Assembly (NCBI GenBank): GCA_029783825.1
Contig: JAREIK010000379.1
Location: forward strand, 803,840-867,839
Direction of reading: 5' to 3'
DNA length: 64,000 nt
Source of the DNA: Sapria himalayana
Lineage: Eukaryota; Streptophyta; Magnoliopsida; Malpighiales; Rafflesiaceae
Every line of letters begins with the position of its first letter. The first letter of the stretch is position 1. The notes beneath the pieces were generated by a model that was given only the letters and a program-made list of their open reading frames with translations, was not told where the DNA came from and ran no database searches. The translations under genes were made by a program, and so were the position numbers. Positions 23,498-35,966 of the stretch are shown here, piece by piece.

Positions 23498-23567
23498 AAA
23501 TATACATTATTATTAATCAATATACATTATTATTAATCAATATACATTGGTATTATATGTTATAGGA

Positions 23568-26500
23568 ATGGAAAATAGTATACGATCTAATCTTCCAATG
23601 GATGAATATCAAATTAAGAGATGGGTTATTGAAAATTGAGTTTATAGAGGGGATTGAAAAGTTTGTTGGCTTTGCTAAAAAATTCCTTAATTAATGGATG
23701 GAACAAAAATAAGATTCTCATGTAATAACCATAAATATTAGAATTAAAGTTTTCAAGATGTGGATAAAGTGCGATTTCATCTGGCAAAAAAATGGATTTA
23801 TTAAAGACTATTATGTTTAGTATAATCATGGTGAAATAGTTGTACAATAAACAAAAAAATATTATATATACAGAAGTGTTGATTCAAATATTACAATGGA
23901 ATATGTAAATCCTAATGATGCATGTGAAGTCATGTTGAAAAATATTATTAGTCCTTCCTTCAATCTGGATGTCACTAATGAAATCCCAAAATCAACAACA
24001 ACAATTTTTTATAAAATATTCAAAGCATTAGAAGAAGAGGTTTGGTCAGATAATCAATATGTCCACTGAAAGTTATCTAGGGTGGCCACAATTTTGAATT
24101 TAAAGACAAGATATTGTTTTTTAGAAAAATATTTTGATGAAATATTTGAGTTGTTATATGAATTGTTACCGTAGAATAACATCATAACAGACAGCTTTTA
24201 TTATACAAATAAATTAATCTAAGGTCTGGTTTTTCCTGTAGAAAAAATAGATTACTTCATTAATGGTTGCATGATATATTAGGGTGAAGAAAATGAAGCA
24301 ATTACTTGTAATTTTTATAACTATCCTCGGTACAAAAGACATACTTCATGTAAAAGGTAGAAAATAAATATTCTTCCTATGAAGATGTTTTACTTCACAT
24401 TGACTCCTCATCTATAAAGATTATTTGTATTTAAAGCTACTTCTAATGACATGAGCTGGCATAAAGAGTATACTACTGAAGAAGGCATAATGAAAGCATT
24501 GATCGGATTCTCCATCTTGGAAATATTTTGATAATATTCATCCATATTTTGTAGATGAAAGTTGAAATGTTAGATTAGGGCTATGCATAGATAGATTTCA
24601 TCCAATTGTACAAATAGGGCAATAATACTCTTAATGATCGGTGATTGTTACATCATATAATTTATCACCATTGATGTGCATGAAAGATTAGTATATGTTT
24701 TTGTGTGTTATCATGTCTGGTCTAAGAAATCCAAATAAAATGTTGGATATTTTTCTACAACCCCTAATTACGGAGCAAATAAATTTGTGAAAGTATAGTA
24801 TGGAAACAAATGATATATCTAGAAAGCAGAACTTCCAAATACACATAGTACTTATGTGGACTATAAGTAATTTTCTAACAAATTCAGTGTTGTCAGGATA
24901 GTGCATTGTAGAGAAATTAGCTTGCCTTTACATCATGGAGGACTCTAATATATTTTATTTGAGAAAAAGAGAAAATACTTCTTGGGTTGATAACCATCAT
25001 AAGTTCTCAAATATGGAACATCAATTTCAGGGGAATAATAAGGTAGTTAAGAAAGGCCAGATAATTATAAAAGGTCCACCACATTTGAGGTCATGTGCTA
25101 AAATATTAGAGATAATTAAAAGATATGACTTCAAAAATATTAGTGATATTGATGCAAATTGCATTAATGCACATATTTTGAATAATTACCATTGTGGTCA
25201 AAAGAAATGAAGTATCTTTAGAGATTTGCCTTATTGGAAAATCAATCTTATTAAGCACAATTTTGATGTGATGCACATTGACAAGAATTTTTTGATAATA
25301 TTTTTATATTTTCATAAATGTGGAAGGAAAAACAAAGGACAATATCAAATCAAGAAAGAATTTGAAAGAGTTCTATTCACGTCTAAAGTTACATAGAGAT
25401 GAATCAACAAATAAATTTTCTAAGACTTGTTATAGAGTTGACAATGATGCAAAGAAAACTTTTTGCTAATTGTTGATAGAGCTCAGGTTCCCTGATGGAT
25501 ATGCATCTAACATAGGTAGACATGTTGATATGAAAAAGTATAATTTATTTGGGATGAAAAATCATGACTACCATGTGTTTATGCAGAGGCTAATACCCAT
25601 AGTATTCCATAAAATTATTTCTGGAAAATGTTTGGGAAGTATTGACTAAAATAAGTATTTTTTTTAAGAATGTCACTTGTACTGTCATAACAAAGGAAGG
25701 CATGGAGAAATTACAAAATGACATATCAATAATTATATGTAGAATTGAGCATATTTTTTCTCCTAGCTTCTTCAAGTTCATGGAATTTTTTCTAACCCAC
25801 TTTCCTTATGAATCCATGATAGTTGGCCCTAGGCATTATATATGGATGTATCCATTTGAGAGGTTATATAATTTTTATTTGTTAATATAAAAATTTAAAT
25901 ATATCCGATAAATAAATTTTATTATAACGAAGATATTTTTCAGATATCTTAGAAAATTAAAAAATAATATTCGAAATATAGCTAAAGTTGAAAAACTAAT
26001 TTGCAATGTCTACTTGGTTGAAGAAGCTTCAGCATTTTGTGCATACTACTTTTGGCCACAAGTATAAAATTCACATAAAAAAATGTCAGCAAATAATGAT
26101 TATGGTATGAAGGATGGATTAGAAAAACATGATATGATTTCCATTTTCACACATATGGGCGATCATATGGTAGAAAAAAATCAAAATATTTTTCGGATGA
26201 CCAGGAGTATCATACTACACACACATATATCTAATTGAACTATAAAGAAGTTACACCTTATATTGAGTAAGATTTATAATTATTTTAAATTATCATTTCT
26301 TTTTCATAGTATGTGATATACCTTTATATATATTTAAAATAATTTCAATGTTGTTTTTCTATAATTTATGCTTAGGAATTAAGGCAAAGAAAGCTGCATA
26401 TTGATGATGCTTCCATTGATGCAAAGCTTGATAAAGATTTTACCTTTTGATTTGAAAATTTTATTAGTATATAACTTATCATTCTTGCTTCTAAAAAATG

Positions 26501-27281
26501 AGCAAATTTATATAAGTATGATTTTATTTTATTTCATTTTTAGGTTTATTTTATATCATCAAATATATGTAATAGACAAATAAAGGATCTTGCAAAAGGG
26601 TCATTATGAAGTTTACAGATGCGTCCAATATATTATGTAAATATATATATTTTTTACACTTTAAAGTATGGTTCAAATAAAGATGCAAAGAATAGTAGTG
26701 TATGTATTAAGGGATCTAACTCAATTGCATCTGAAATTGACTTTCATGGTCGATTCATTAAAATTCTACCCTTAGAGTATCATACTTTACCAATTAAGAG
26801 GACAATTATCTTTAAGTGTGAATGGTTTGATCTTATTCCAAATTTGGATACTAGAATTCATCATCAATACAAATGTGTGGATATGAACTATAAGAAATAT
26901 TATCATAAGTATGAGTCATTTATTCTTGTGGTGAAAGAAGAATAAGTGTATTATACCACTTATCCAACTTCAAGAAGAAATGCTTATGACTAATGGGTTA
27001 TTTGTAAAATAAAACCTAGATCAGCTATGGAAGTTCTTAAAAATGATGTTATTTTGACACCATTTCTTGTACCTGTATTTCAAGAGAATAATGTAGAACT
27101 CCATCCAATCAATCATGTGACAAATGATGGGCTTGAAATATTAGTTGGTAAATATGAAAACTATTTGGACATTGATGATGCATATGTTGAAGAAGATAAC
27201 AAGGAAGCATTAATTGCACAATCAGATGAGGATGAATATGTAGATGGAGGTGATTTGTTAGAAAATTTTGATGATGTGTAA
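23568..27281 (+). pseudogene. TNP2-type CACTA transposase of the second element, heavily decayed
   Basis: The ATG at 23568 begins a broken transposase-associated head (LMDGTKIRFSC near 23690). Further blocks follow in the TNP2 order: EKIDYFINGCMIY near 24245; NPNKMLDIFLQPLI near 24735; a WTISNFLTNSVLSG / RIVHCREIS region near 24870; HHKFSNMEHQFQGNNK near 24988; INLIKHNFDVMHIDK near 25240; YHVFMQRLIPIVFHK (partly in another frame) near 25575; and PSFFKFMEFFLTHFPYESM at 25765-25822. NVYLVEEASAFCAYYF near 26010 is part of DUF4218. IFKCEWFDLIPNLDTRIHHQ at 26810-26870 and YHKYESFILVVKEE belong to DUF4216. An acidic tail (DEDEYVDGGDLLENFDDV) ends at the TAA before 27282. More than twenty stops interrupt it. 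Its sequence differs clearly from the TNP2 at 5729-9414. Confidence 0.85.
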
Positions 27282-27472
27282 ATATTTATTGACTTCGATG
27301 TTAAGTTGTTTTGCTTATTTTGTAACTGTTAAATTTTAAATGTTATATATTTTTTTTTCAAAATTGTAAATGTCAATGAGTTTCTAATTATATTTTTTTT
27401 AGAATGATATATTGTTTACATATTTTTGTTGTCTTTGTATTTTTCAATGTTTATGAAACTTGAGAATTAGAT

Positions 27473-27760
27473 ATGAGAGATTATAAACTAAGTGGTCGAG
27501 GATCTCATTCCATTGAAAGGGGTAGATGAATTAAACTAACAGTTCGTGGAAAAGAAATTTAATATTTATTCAGTAACAACAACACTACAAATATCTTTCT
27601 ACTTTCTCCTACACATACAAAGGATACATTGGCATCACCTCATCATGAGACACACGGATTGACTACCACTAATATTCCATTTTTCTATCATTTTACACTA
27701 GAAGGTATTGTTAACTTTGTCTCACTTATTTTAGGAGGTACATGCATTGCTGCATACTGA
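27473..27760 (+). pseudogene. Probable head of the second CACTA accessory gene
   Basis: About 190 bases after the TNP2 stop, a frame with two early stops starts MRDYKLSGRGSHSIERGR and continues through a Thr/Ser/Pro/His-rich stretch (LLSPTHTKDTLASPHHETHG). Composition, strand and position match the Gly/Arg-rich then Ser/Pro-rich head of the accessory gene in the first CACTA element. No downstream remainder was found because hAT-like sequence follows. Confidence 0.45.
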
Positions 27761-28414
27761 ACCTGGGAAACAGGCTTGCCTAGCCCATTTGGGGTAGCAG
27801 GCAAAAATGGATCAGACTTGTTTGGCTCACATTTACTCAGGTCAGCTTTTAAGTAGCCTAGCACACAACCCTATGTTGGGCTACAAGCCAAAATGGACCA
27901 AAATTAAAAAAAAAAACTTAAACATGTAATTTATCTAATGTCATCATTCTTCAAATATAAAACAACACAAACATTTAATATATATAAAAAAATAACATTG
28001 AATAAAAATAAGTCATAAATGATAGAGGCTAGAAAATATATAATATTTAAAGTCTAAAATAAATATAAATAAGTCATAAGATTAAACATCATTATACCCA
28101 AACTAACTAGTACCTATTAAGCAAAACAACGAACTACAACCACATAATAATTAGAATTAATGAAGTATCAACCACAATCAAATCCATAGTTTCAAATAAA
28201 ATCCACTATGCTCTTAATCTTCATCTTCATCAATAAAATCTCCAACATTTGACTCCACATTAGAAATATAAATTTTTTAGATGTTAGTTGAGTCATCATT
28301 ATCATCCCTAATTAAAATTAGCATAAGTTAATAAGTAATTATATAAAGAAAATGATTCACTATAATTTCTCAAAAAAAAAAAAGTTATGCTTACCAATAA
28401 AACTAAGTAACACA
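27761..28414. other. Probable hAT 3' flank
   Basis: Contains repeated gggct/agccc-type words at 27770-27900 (gcctagcccattt, gttgggctacaagcc), the kind of GC-rich subterminal motif seen at hAT ends, followed by AT-rich DNA. I could not identify a terminal inverted repeat or an 8-bp target duplication. Confidence 0.35.
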
Positions 28415-30166
28415 TTACATGTGCATACGAGGGGCTTGGACAATTTCATCAATAGTTATTGGAGTGCTTGATAGATCATAAGTCATCCTTGCAAGATCAC
28501 TAAGTATATTAATTCTATCTTTCTAATAACTCAACACATCAAAATTTTTAGAGAATAAAGTTCTTGCCTCCTCTAAATAGAGATCAAGTTGAGAAGAAAA
28601 TTTTTTAGTTTCTTGACAATCAAATTCTTCAAAATCATATCGAATGGAAAATAAAATTTTCATTTAAAAACATATACATGTAATAATAATAAAGAAAAGA
28701 AATAATGAATTTCATTAGAGGCAACTAACATTATAAGCAGACTATATCTTCTTTTCTCCTTTAGCAATACTTGGTGGTGGACTCACATGAGGAGATAGAA
28801 GTTGATGCACATCTATTACTATATTCCTAAAAAAATGCATACAAAACCTTCTTTATTCTTTCTAATTTTTTCTCATGGATATGAGTCAAGTTTTGAAGAA
28901 GTATATCTCAAAAAATTAAGTTTCTTAGTTGGATCAATAATAGCCCAAAATACAAGCACATTATATTCGCTCCAATACTTCTCAAAACTTTCATTTATTC
29001 TTTAACACAAATTTTGAAATCAACAAATTCTCAATTTTTATGTTAGATGTCAAGAGATGCTATACCCTCCAAATTTTCTCAAAATAAATATTAGAAATAG
29101 GATAAGATGAACAAAAAATCAAGTTGCTTTTTGTATGAAATAGCTTTAAGAATTCACATATTGGAATTACTCTCACCCAGTCATCATTAAATGGAAAAAA
29201 CTTATATTTTTTATCAACCTAACTCAAACAATGAAAAGCTCAATGATATTTGATTGTACTATCACGCATTATATAAGTAGAATTACATCTAGTAATATAA
29301 TTCGATCTCAAGCCAATTGATGTATCAATCCCACAAACTTGTTCAATACATTGAAATAATAACTTCATCATACTTTCCCATGCCCTAACATAATGTACAC
29401 TTTGATTAATTTTATGCAATGCATCACTAGCAATCTTTAAAGCATATTGAATAATAAAGTTCAAGCTATGTGCATAATGACTTATATAAAACAACTCTCC
29501 ATTAAGTAACAAGCTATTGGACAAGTATATGTATTCTTTCATAAGGTTTTGCATGCTCATTTTGTATTTATCCGGTACAATTAAAGAGATAAAACCAATA
29601 TTACTACATGTTGTCCAACGATTATAAATCAAATATAGTCTACCATGAATTTGAGCTAATTATTGTTTCAAATTTTCATTTTCAATCTCATATTTCTTTA
29701 TTATATCATATTTAGTCGTTACCCTTGAAATACTTTTACAATAATCATTCAAAAAAATTTGCTATTTTTTAAATACTCCACTCAATAGTGCTAAAAAGGT
29801 TGATCATGTGTAATAATCAAATCAGACAATATTTCTTCATTAATATTAGAGTCAAATTTCCTCTTTCTCAACTTCATTTCCAATCAATTAGTATCTCTCC
29901 TACATCATGAAATCAAGATATAATGAATAATATGATGTGATAGTTGAGTTCCCCAACCTACTTGCACGAGAATATTCTTGCCCACATGCCCTACATTTAT
30001 TTTCTTTGTCATCTTTATTCATCCTGAATTTTACAAAGTAATTCCACTTCCACACATTAGAAGTTAATGTCTTAGCCTTTTTAGTTTGGGATTGAATAAT
30101 TTCATCAGCATTAATGTTATTCACAATAGTAGGATTTTGCAATATTTGACAATCCTTAAGCATCAC
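28415..30166 (-). pseudogene. Ac-type hAT transposase with BED zinc finger, decayed
   Basis: From ATG 30166 the minus strand encodes a BED-type zinc finger (VWKWNYFVKF, CRACGQEYS, then GNSTITSYY; the two cysteines are visible and the final pair is degraded). The central hAT region lies at 29640-29240: RWTTCSNIGFISLIV, YISHYAHSLNFIIQYALK, ALHKINQSVHYVRAWESMM and GIDTSIGLRSNYITRCNST. A continuation (FFPFNDDWVRVIPICEFLKL near 29180) and the C-terminal dimerisation region at about 28600-28420 follow (SSQLDLYLEEARTLF, ILSDLARMTYDLSSTPIT). In the family the protein cuts and pastes the element, and the dimerisation region is needed for activity. Stops and frame changes are frequent after 29240. Order and length match a nearly full-length gene. 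Confidence 0.85.
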
Positions 30167-31330
30167 AACTAATACTAGTTATATTTATAGTTTACTCGAT
30201 TTTTAACACCAAAGTCATATGAATTCATAGTGTAAGTATGTAATTGATACAAAAAACTATAAATAAAACTTGATTGAAATAATTAATAAAATAATATTAT
30301 TTTACATTATGAATGAAAAAAAGAAAAATAAAAACATGGGTGGGCTGAAAAACATAATTTATTCATAGTCCACTATCTTCATTATCACAATAAAGAATTG
30401 AAGATTGAAGATACCCAAGAAGAATCAAACATTGTACAGGAAGCATAAAGAAGATCAAAAGCGAAGAATCATATTTCTAAGATTTCAAAATGTGATAAAA
30501 AGGATTTTTTAAATTATGTGTATTGTGATTACAAATTGTGATCCTTCAAATATAATGAGCCAATCATGATGACTAGGTTCGAACTTGCATGGGCCGTAGA
30601 CTTATTCAGAATGGGCCAATCACCCCAAAATTTAGCAAATTCTAATATATTTTAATATACTAAAATATAAATATTTTTATATTTTGGGTAAGAAATTATA
30701 TGGAAAAATTATGTTTTGGAGTTTCAAAATGCACATATTTAGATTTTGGTACTCTATCTTCAAGGTTTTTTTAAAAAAAATACACACCCTAAAGATAAAA
30801 TATTTATGTTTTGGGGCTTTAAAAATTAGAAACACAAATATGTCCCTAAGCTGACATGTCGATATTTTTAAAAAAAAAATTATTTTGATTTCAATAGTTT
30901 TTGTATTCTAAAACTACCAAAATAATCCAAAACCATTTTTCAAATCAAAAAGTATTTTCATTTTTTTAATTTTAAACATAAATAAATAAATAAATAAATA
31001 TATATATATATATATATAGCCTATATAATGTGTGTATGTAAAAAATATGTGTGTGTGTATTTAGAGAGAGATATATATATATATATATATATTAGGTCAC
31101 ACACACACACACACACATTTTAAATAAAAAAAATAAATTACTTTTCTAATTCAAAGACCAATTTAGTATAATTTAAACTTTGTTTCGAAATAATACTTAT
31201 GTTTTGAATTTTGAGGCCCTAAAATATAGATATTTTATGTTTTGGGGTATATTTTTTAAATACTTGAAGAATACCAAAATATAAATATTTTTATTCTAAG
31301 ACACCAAAACATTGTTTTTCTTAAAAATTT
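30167..31330. other. hAT 5' flank, then AT-rich repeat sequence
   Basis: gggct/gggcc words at 30340-30350 and 30590-30620 mirror those at 27770-27900 and probably mark the other hAT end. From 30660 on, the phrase aaatatttatgttttgg and variants recur (30670, 30720, 30800, 31200, 31280), as at 1400-1490 and 62270-62440. No gene seen. Confidence 0.4.
31060..31118. repeat. (TA)n and (CA)n microsatellites
   Basis: ta units to 31092, then after attaggt an uninterrupted ca array at 31097-31118. Confidence 0.9.
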
Positions 31331-32819
31331 CTAGTTTTGGTATTCACATATGTTGCATTGATTTAGAACCTTAAGTTTATTATCATGAAAGAGTGCTTAC
31401 AATTGTATGTTATATGTTACAAAATATTTAAAAACTATATCAATTTTATAAATAATACAGTACCCAATGCTTAGTTATGAGATTTAGAAATATTATAAAC
31501 TATTGAAAATGTTTTGTAGATGTGTGGGAAGAGATGGTTTTGGAAACAAATTTAACAAAAAAACAAAAAAGTGAAAAAAGTTTATTGAAGATGTATTTAA
31601 ATAACAAGATGCAATATGAGTTCACAAAAATATCAGTATTAAAGCCGATATTTTGAAATATTACTCTTGCCAACCCTTGTACTTTTTTGTAATATAACAT
31701 TTTGAAATATAACATTTGAATCAGGTAATCTTGTAGGATAGATGAACAAAAAACTATTCTATAAGGACTTGAAAATAATTTAGAAGATGCCTACTTGGTT
31801 TTTAGGTTAGTTCAGTCAGACTAAGATAGTCCTAGGAATGATTAAAAAACTAAGCAAAATCAAAACACCCACATCCAATCAGAACATTAAATTTGTACCA
31901 ATGTCAATTTTTTATCTATTTCTGAGCTACCCAAACAATCAAAAATGAAGCAACCAAAAGTATATTTTGCTGAAAATTTCTATTGTAAGCTCACCCTCAT
32001 CCTATGTTCAACTTAGCTACATTATCAACAATATGAAACTATTGGAAGGTGTTGATTAGTGCATTAGAAATAAAAGAGAGAAAACAAAAGAAATGACGTT
32101 GCATTGAGAGAAAGAAAACAAAAGAAAAGAGAAATTTTTGTATTGCACACACATATTTTTATTACATGCTTTCATTCTTTATATAGATGCTATGAAGACA
32201 ATTGTCATCATATCATCTAAAATCAAAACAATTAAAGTCAAAAAACATGGAAAACCTAATTCTACAAATGAGAAAAAATGAGAACAAATCATGGAACTAA
32301 ACTCAAAGAAATGAAAAAGATAGATATATATCATTTTAATAGAAACAAACACAAGATGCAAAGATTTAACCACTAAAAAAAACACTTGAACATGCGATGA
32401 AGCATGAGAAACACAAAATCTAAACACGAACTATTCAAAAGAGTAACTTGTCTCTTCAAAATTGCTTCTTCATCTTCTATTTTACAATCCTATTTTTTTT
32501 TCCATTGTAATATATTAGCAATGAAGCTCTCATCTTTAAATCACCTCTACGTGTTTAGCTTCTTGGGCTTTGGTATTTATTGACATGGGAACGTCCTGCG
32601 AACTCATTTTAAAACTCATTCATATTCAAATTTTAAAAATAAAATTTAAAACTAAACTTTAAAAATAAATTTTAAAAATAAATTCTAAAAATAAAATTTA
32701 AAAATAAGGGTACATTTATTATTTTCAAAATTTCTCATCCTTGATAGTAATTATTTTTTGTACCTACCCTTGTGGGTAATTATCAATCCCTACTCATCCT
32801 TTTTAATAAATTTTCATTT
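31331..32819. other. No recognisable gene
   Basis: AT-rich unique-looking DNA with several decayed short frames and no family signal. An array of taaaaataaa-type words lies at 32625-32710. Confidence 0.4.
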
Positions 32820-32985
32820 TTATTTCTTCCCCAAATCTAAGCCATATTATCTTTCTTCACATATATGTGCTTTATTTTTGACACCATGGAAATCATATCT
32901 AGCATTCATGGGGATCGAACTCATGATACCAAACTAAGAATATCCATTCCCCTTGTCAACCATACTACCATGATGTTGGTAATAT
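32820..32985 (-). repeat. Possible tRNA-derived SINE
   Basis: On the minus strand a tRNA-like promoter can be read: an A-box-like tggtagtatggttga at about 32971-32957 and a B-box-like gagttcgatcccc at 32922-32910 (consensus ggttcgannc c), with spacing near that of tRNA-derived SINEs. An A-rich stretch lies downstream at 32845-32800. No target duplication was established, and a chance match is possible. Confidence 0.33.
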
Positions 32986-34150
32986 GCAGGTTGATTAGAA
33001 GGTGGATGTTTGAGACATTGATTCCATTTAATGCATTGACATATTATAGCTTTCAACATATAATTTAGGTTATTAAGTAGCATGAGGTGCATATGAAAGA
33101 TCACTCTTCATGAGGTTATATTGGTGAACCTCAAAAAGAAATTAACCACCACTAAAAATATAATGAAATAAAAAAAAAGAAGTTCCACACCATGTTAGAT
33201 GAATGGAGTGATAGGAGAGATAATCTTAGTGGGGTTTTTAGTTAATTGTTTTGAAGGAATAAATTTAATTCAATCAAATAATATTTCTTTGATGGTAAAG
33301 AATGAATAAGAGATAGTTGATTTGTTTGATGACTAAGTGGAACAAGTTAGATATGATAATGTTATTTAAGTTATTACAAAAAAAAATCATTTAAGCTATG
33401 TCATGATTGATAGTAGGTAACAAATTTCTATGTTTTAAATTTTTATTCTGTGTAAATGTTGTGTTCCTTAAGTTAATGAATTAAAATTAGAACATACAAA
33501 TTTCATATAGAGAGGCTGTCATAATTAAATAACTACTTGTATTATGAACTTCTTATGTCACACATTATTACAACTCCATGTTAGAGAATATTAAAAAAAA
33601 TTAATATAAAAAATACACTAGAGAGGATCATGACACTTGATGGATACATATAAAAATGCATATGATTACTTAAGATAGTGAAATGGTTTATTAAGTAGAG
33701 AAAGTTACTTCATAAGGAAAGATATGGATTGTGACTATCTTTCTCATGTTAGATTAATTGCATGACCAACAAAATAACTTTAGAAAAATTTTTACAAGAT
33801 TTGATTAGTCATATAATCATTAAGTATAAGAATTGAAAGAAAAAAAATATTTTGAACACTATTTTGATGATCTTATTCTAGAACATAATAGTTCAGTGTT
33901 TGAATATGTCTAGCCATTTTTCTTGTGTTGTTCACCTTGTTTATGTGGAAAAAAAAGCATCAATGGGATAGATATATGAAGTCATAAATAAAGCTAAAAA
34001 AAATGAATGGGAGGAATTTCAGTAGAATTGAAGAAAAAAAATAGCGAGGTCATCAAAATCATCAATTTAAGATGAGTAATTCAACTTCATGTCATTGACT
34101 ATTAAAATCAAAATTTCTTTATAAAAAACTACAAATAGAACATGACATTG
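32973..34150 (+). pseudogene. DUF659-type hAT transposase, heavily decayed
   Basis: Plus-strand frames between stops follow the plant DUF659/hAT order. They start with RLIRRWMFETLIPFNALTYY at 32994-33053 and a broken HEV/EPQKEI linker near 33085-33150. LDEWSDRRDN follows near 33195, then LVNCFEGINLIQSNNISLM near 33242-33300. VEQVRYDNVI lies near 33345 and SYVMIDS near 33400. NTLERIMTLDGYI appears at about 33610-33650, and VYVEKKASMG with YEVINKAKKNEWEEF near 33940-34020. RW-D-QLH-type sequence near 34060 marks the approach to the C-terminal region. In the family this is the catalytic RNase H-fold part. Stops occur every few dozen codons and no N-terminal zinc finger was found; the candidate SINE sits where the upstream part should begin. 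Confidence 0.68.
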
Positions 34151-34723
34151 AGTTGATTGTATATATATATATATATAAATAATGAAGTAGGATAAAGATC
34201 AACAAAAAAAAAAACAAATGATGGTTAAATTGGTTTTTCACATAAATATATCTCAGCTTTTTAGTAATGATTTGGATATTAGGATTTAAAACTAGGCCAT
34301 CATGTTCATTATTTGAATTTTAGTTAAATTTAATGTATATAATTACATTTTTTCTTAACAAAATTTACTTATTTTGTGAATTTATCTTATATATATATAT
34401 ATGGTGTAGTTGAATGATGAGTCATACGTTGACCTTCAACTCCATGTTTGCAATGATTTGCTATGAAAGCCCTGAACCATATATATAGTATACATAAGGT
34501 GAAAATTGAAGAATGTTTAAAAATATTTAGAAAATTATAACCAATACTTTGTTAAACATGATTTTACTTGTAAATTTCTAAAATTTTGCAAAATCATAGC
34601 GAGAGAAGAAATAAATTAAAATTTGAATTTTTAAATTACCTAAAGCACATTAAATATAATCAAGCATAAAGAAGATGATATAACTAATACAATATTGTTG
34701 ACCTTATTTTTGGATTATTACTA

Positions 34724-35907
34724 ATGATAACAATGAGTAACTAAAAGAAAAGTAGAAAATGATGATACGAATTTGCATGAAGGTGCAAAAAATGATCTTG
34801 CATTTGATGGTAATACATTCATATGAGATGAGATGTTGCTAGAGTTATCAAAGTAAAAGAGTTTGTATTTCATACTAAAGTTAGTGGAAGATCAAGCATA
34901 ATAATTTCACAAAGAGGGATAGCTTACATGTTTTTTTTTCTTCTCTTTCATTAGTATAAAAAAATAATAGAGATTTGAATTTAAGAGAGTTATAAAAATA
35001 ATAGAGAAGACATTTTCGTTGACTTACAAAGATATATGTGTTTTCTTCTTTGTTTTTCATTGTGTTATTTTCATTTTATTTTATGTTTTATTATTATTTA
35101 TCATTGTTATTTATGCATTTTTCTATATTTTACTATTTATCATCCATGATATATTGATATATTTGAAATAACAATATATGAGATTCATTTTATTGATATT
35201 TGAATTAATAAATGTGTCTACGAACAATACATAATTGTTAAATATTTTATATTTAATAATTAATCATAAAAACAAAAATGTGATTAGTTTGGTGCCTATA
35301 CATGCTTTCTAATGATAACAATGATAACAATGAGTAACTAAAAGAAAAGTAGAAAATGATGATACGAATTTGCATGAAGGTGCAAAAAATGATCTTGCAT
35401 TTGATGGTAATACATTCATATGAGATGAGATGTTGCTAGAGTTATCAAAGTAAAAGAGTTTGTATTTCATACTAAAGTTAGTGGAAGATCAAGCATAATA
35501 ATTTCACAAAGAGGGATAGCTTACATGTTTTTTTTTCTTCTCTTTCATTAGTATAAAAAAATAATAGAGATTTGAATTTAAGAGAGTTATAAAAATAATA
35601 GAGAAGACATTTTCGTTGACTTACAAAGATATATGTGTTTTCTTCTTTGTTTTTCATTGTGTTATTTTCATTTTATTTTATGTTTTATTATTATTTATCA
35701 TTGTTATTTATGCATTTTTCTATATTTTACTATTTATCATCCATGATATATTGATATATTTGAAATAACAATATATGAGATTCATTTTATTGATATTTGA
35801 ATTAATAAATGTGTCTACGAACAATACATAATTGTTAAATATTTTATATTTAATAATTAATCTTAAAAAAAAAAATGTGATTAGTTTGGTGCCTATATAT
35901 GCTTTCT
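34724..35907. repeat. 597-bp direct tandem duplication, two near-identical copies
   Basis: The segment beginning gataacaatgagtaac at 34727 recurs from about 35324, giving a period of 597 bases. By eye only a few differences separate the copies (for example taatcataaaaac at 35265 against taatcttaaaaaa near 35862). The second copy also has an extra aatgataac at the join. The match is far closer than for any other repeat in the window, so the duplication is recent. Confidence 0.92.
34755..34901 (+). pseudogene. Possible hAT transposase tail, duplicated
   Basis: The frame reads ENDDTNLHEGAKNDLAFDGN, stop, DEMLLELSK, stop, KSLYF. It resembles the acidic end of DUF659-type hAT transposases, where a D-L-F-(D/E)-G block precedes a W-D/G-D motif and a short basic tail. 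Position and strand fit the tail of the pseudogene at 32973-34150. The second tandem copy holds the same frame at 35352-35498. The link is suggestive only. Confidence 0.4.
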
Positions 35908-35966
35908 AAGTTATAAAACTATGATTTCAATCCAATTTGAACCATAATGTTTTACTAATTATCCTT

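Larger units (their letters stand above)
15957..27760 (+). mobile_element. Second CACTA element, old, partial, interrupted by retrotransposons
   Basis: A CACTA-like terminus starts at 15957 (cactactaaaaaga), followed by subterminal words such as gcaacggaaatgaatttc and ttccgtcac. A plus-strand TNP2 remnant lies at 23568-27281 and a likely accessory-gene head at 27473-27760. The block 17871-23497 between terminus and transposase consists of Ty3-gypsy copies, which if removed places the TNP2 start about 2 kb from the terminus, a normal spacing. No matching right end (tagtagtg type) was found; the hAT element that follows may have removed or displaced it. Protein sequence and terminal words differ from the first element, so this is a separate family member and much more decayed. 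Confidence 0.5.

Noticed and set aside
26690..26701. tagtagtg as a right CACTA terminus
   Set aside because: It falls within the TNP2 DUF4216 coding remnant and lacks subterminal words.
27571..27583. cactacaaatat as a third CACTA terminus
   Set aside because: It lies in the accessory gene head, has no subterminal repeats beside it and no partner.
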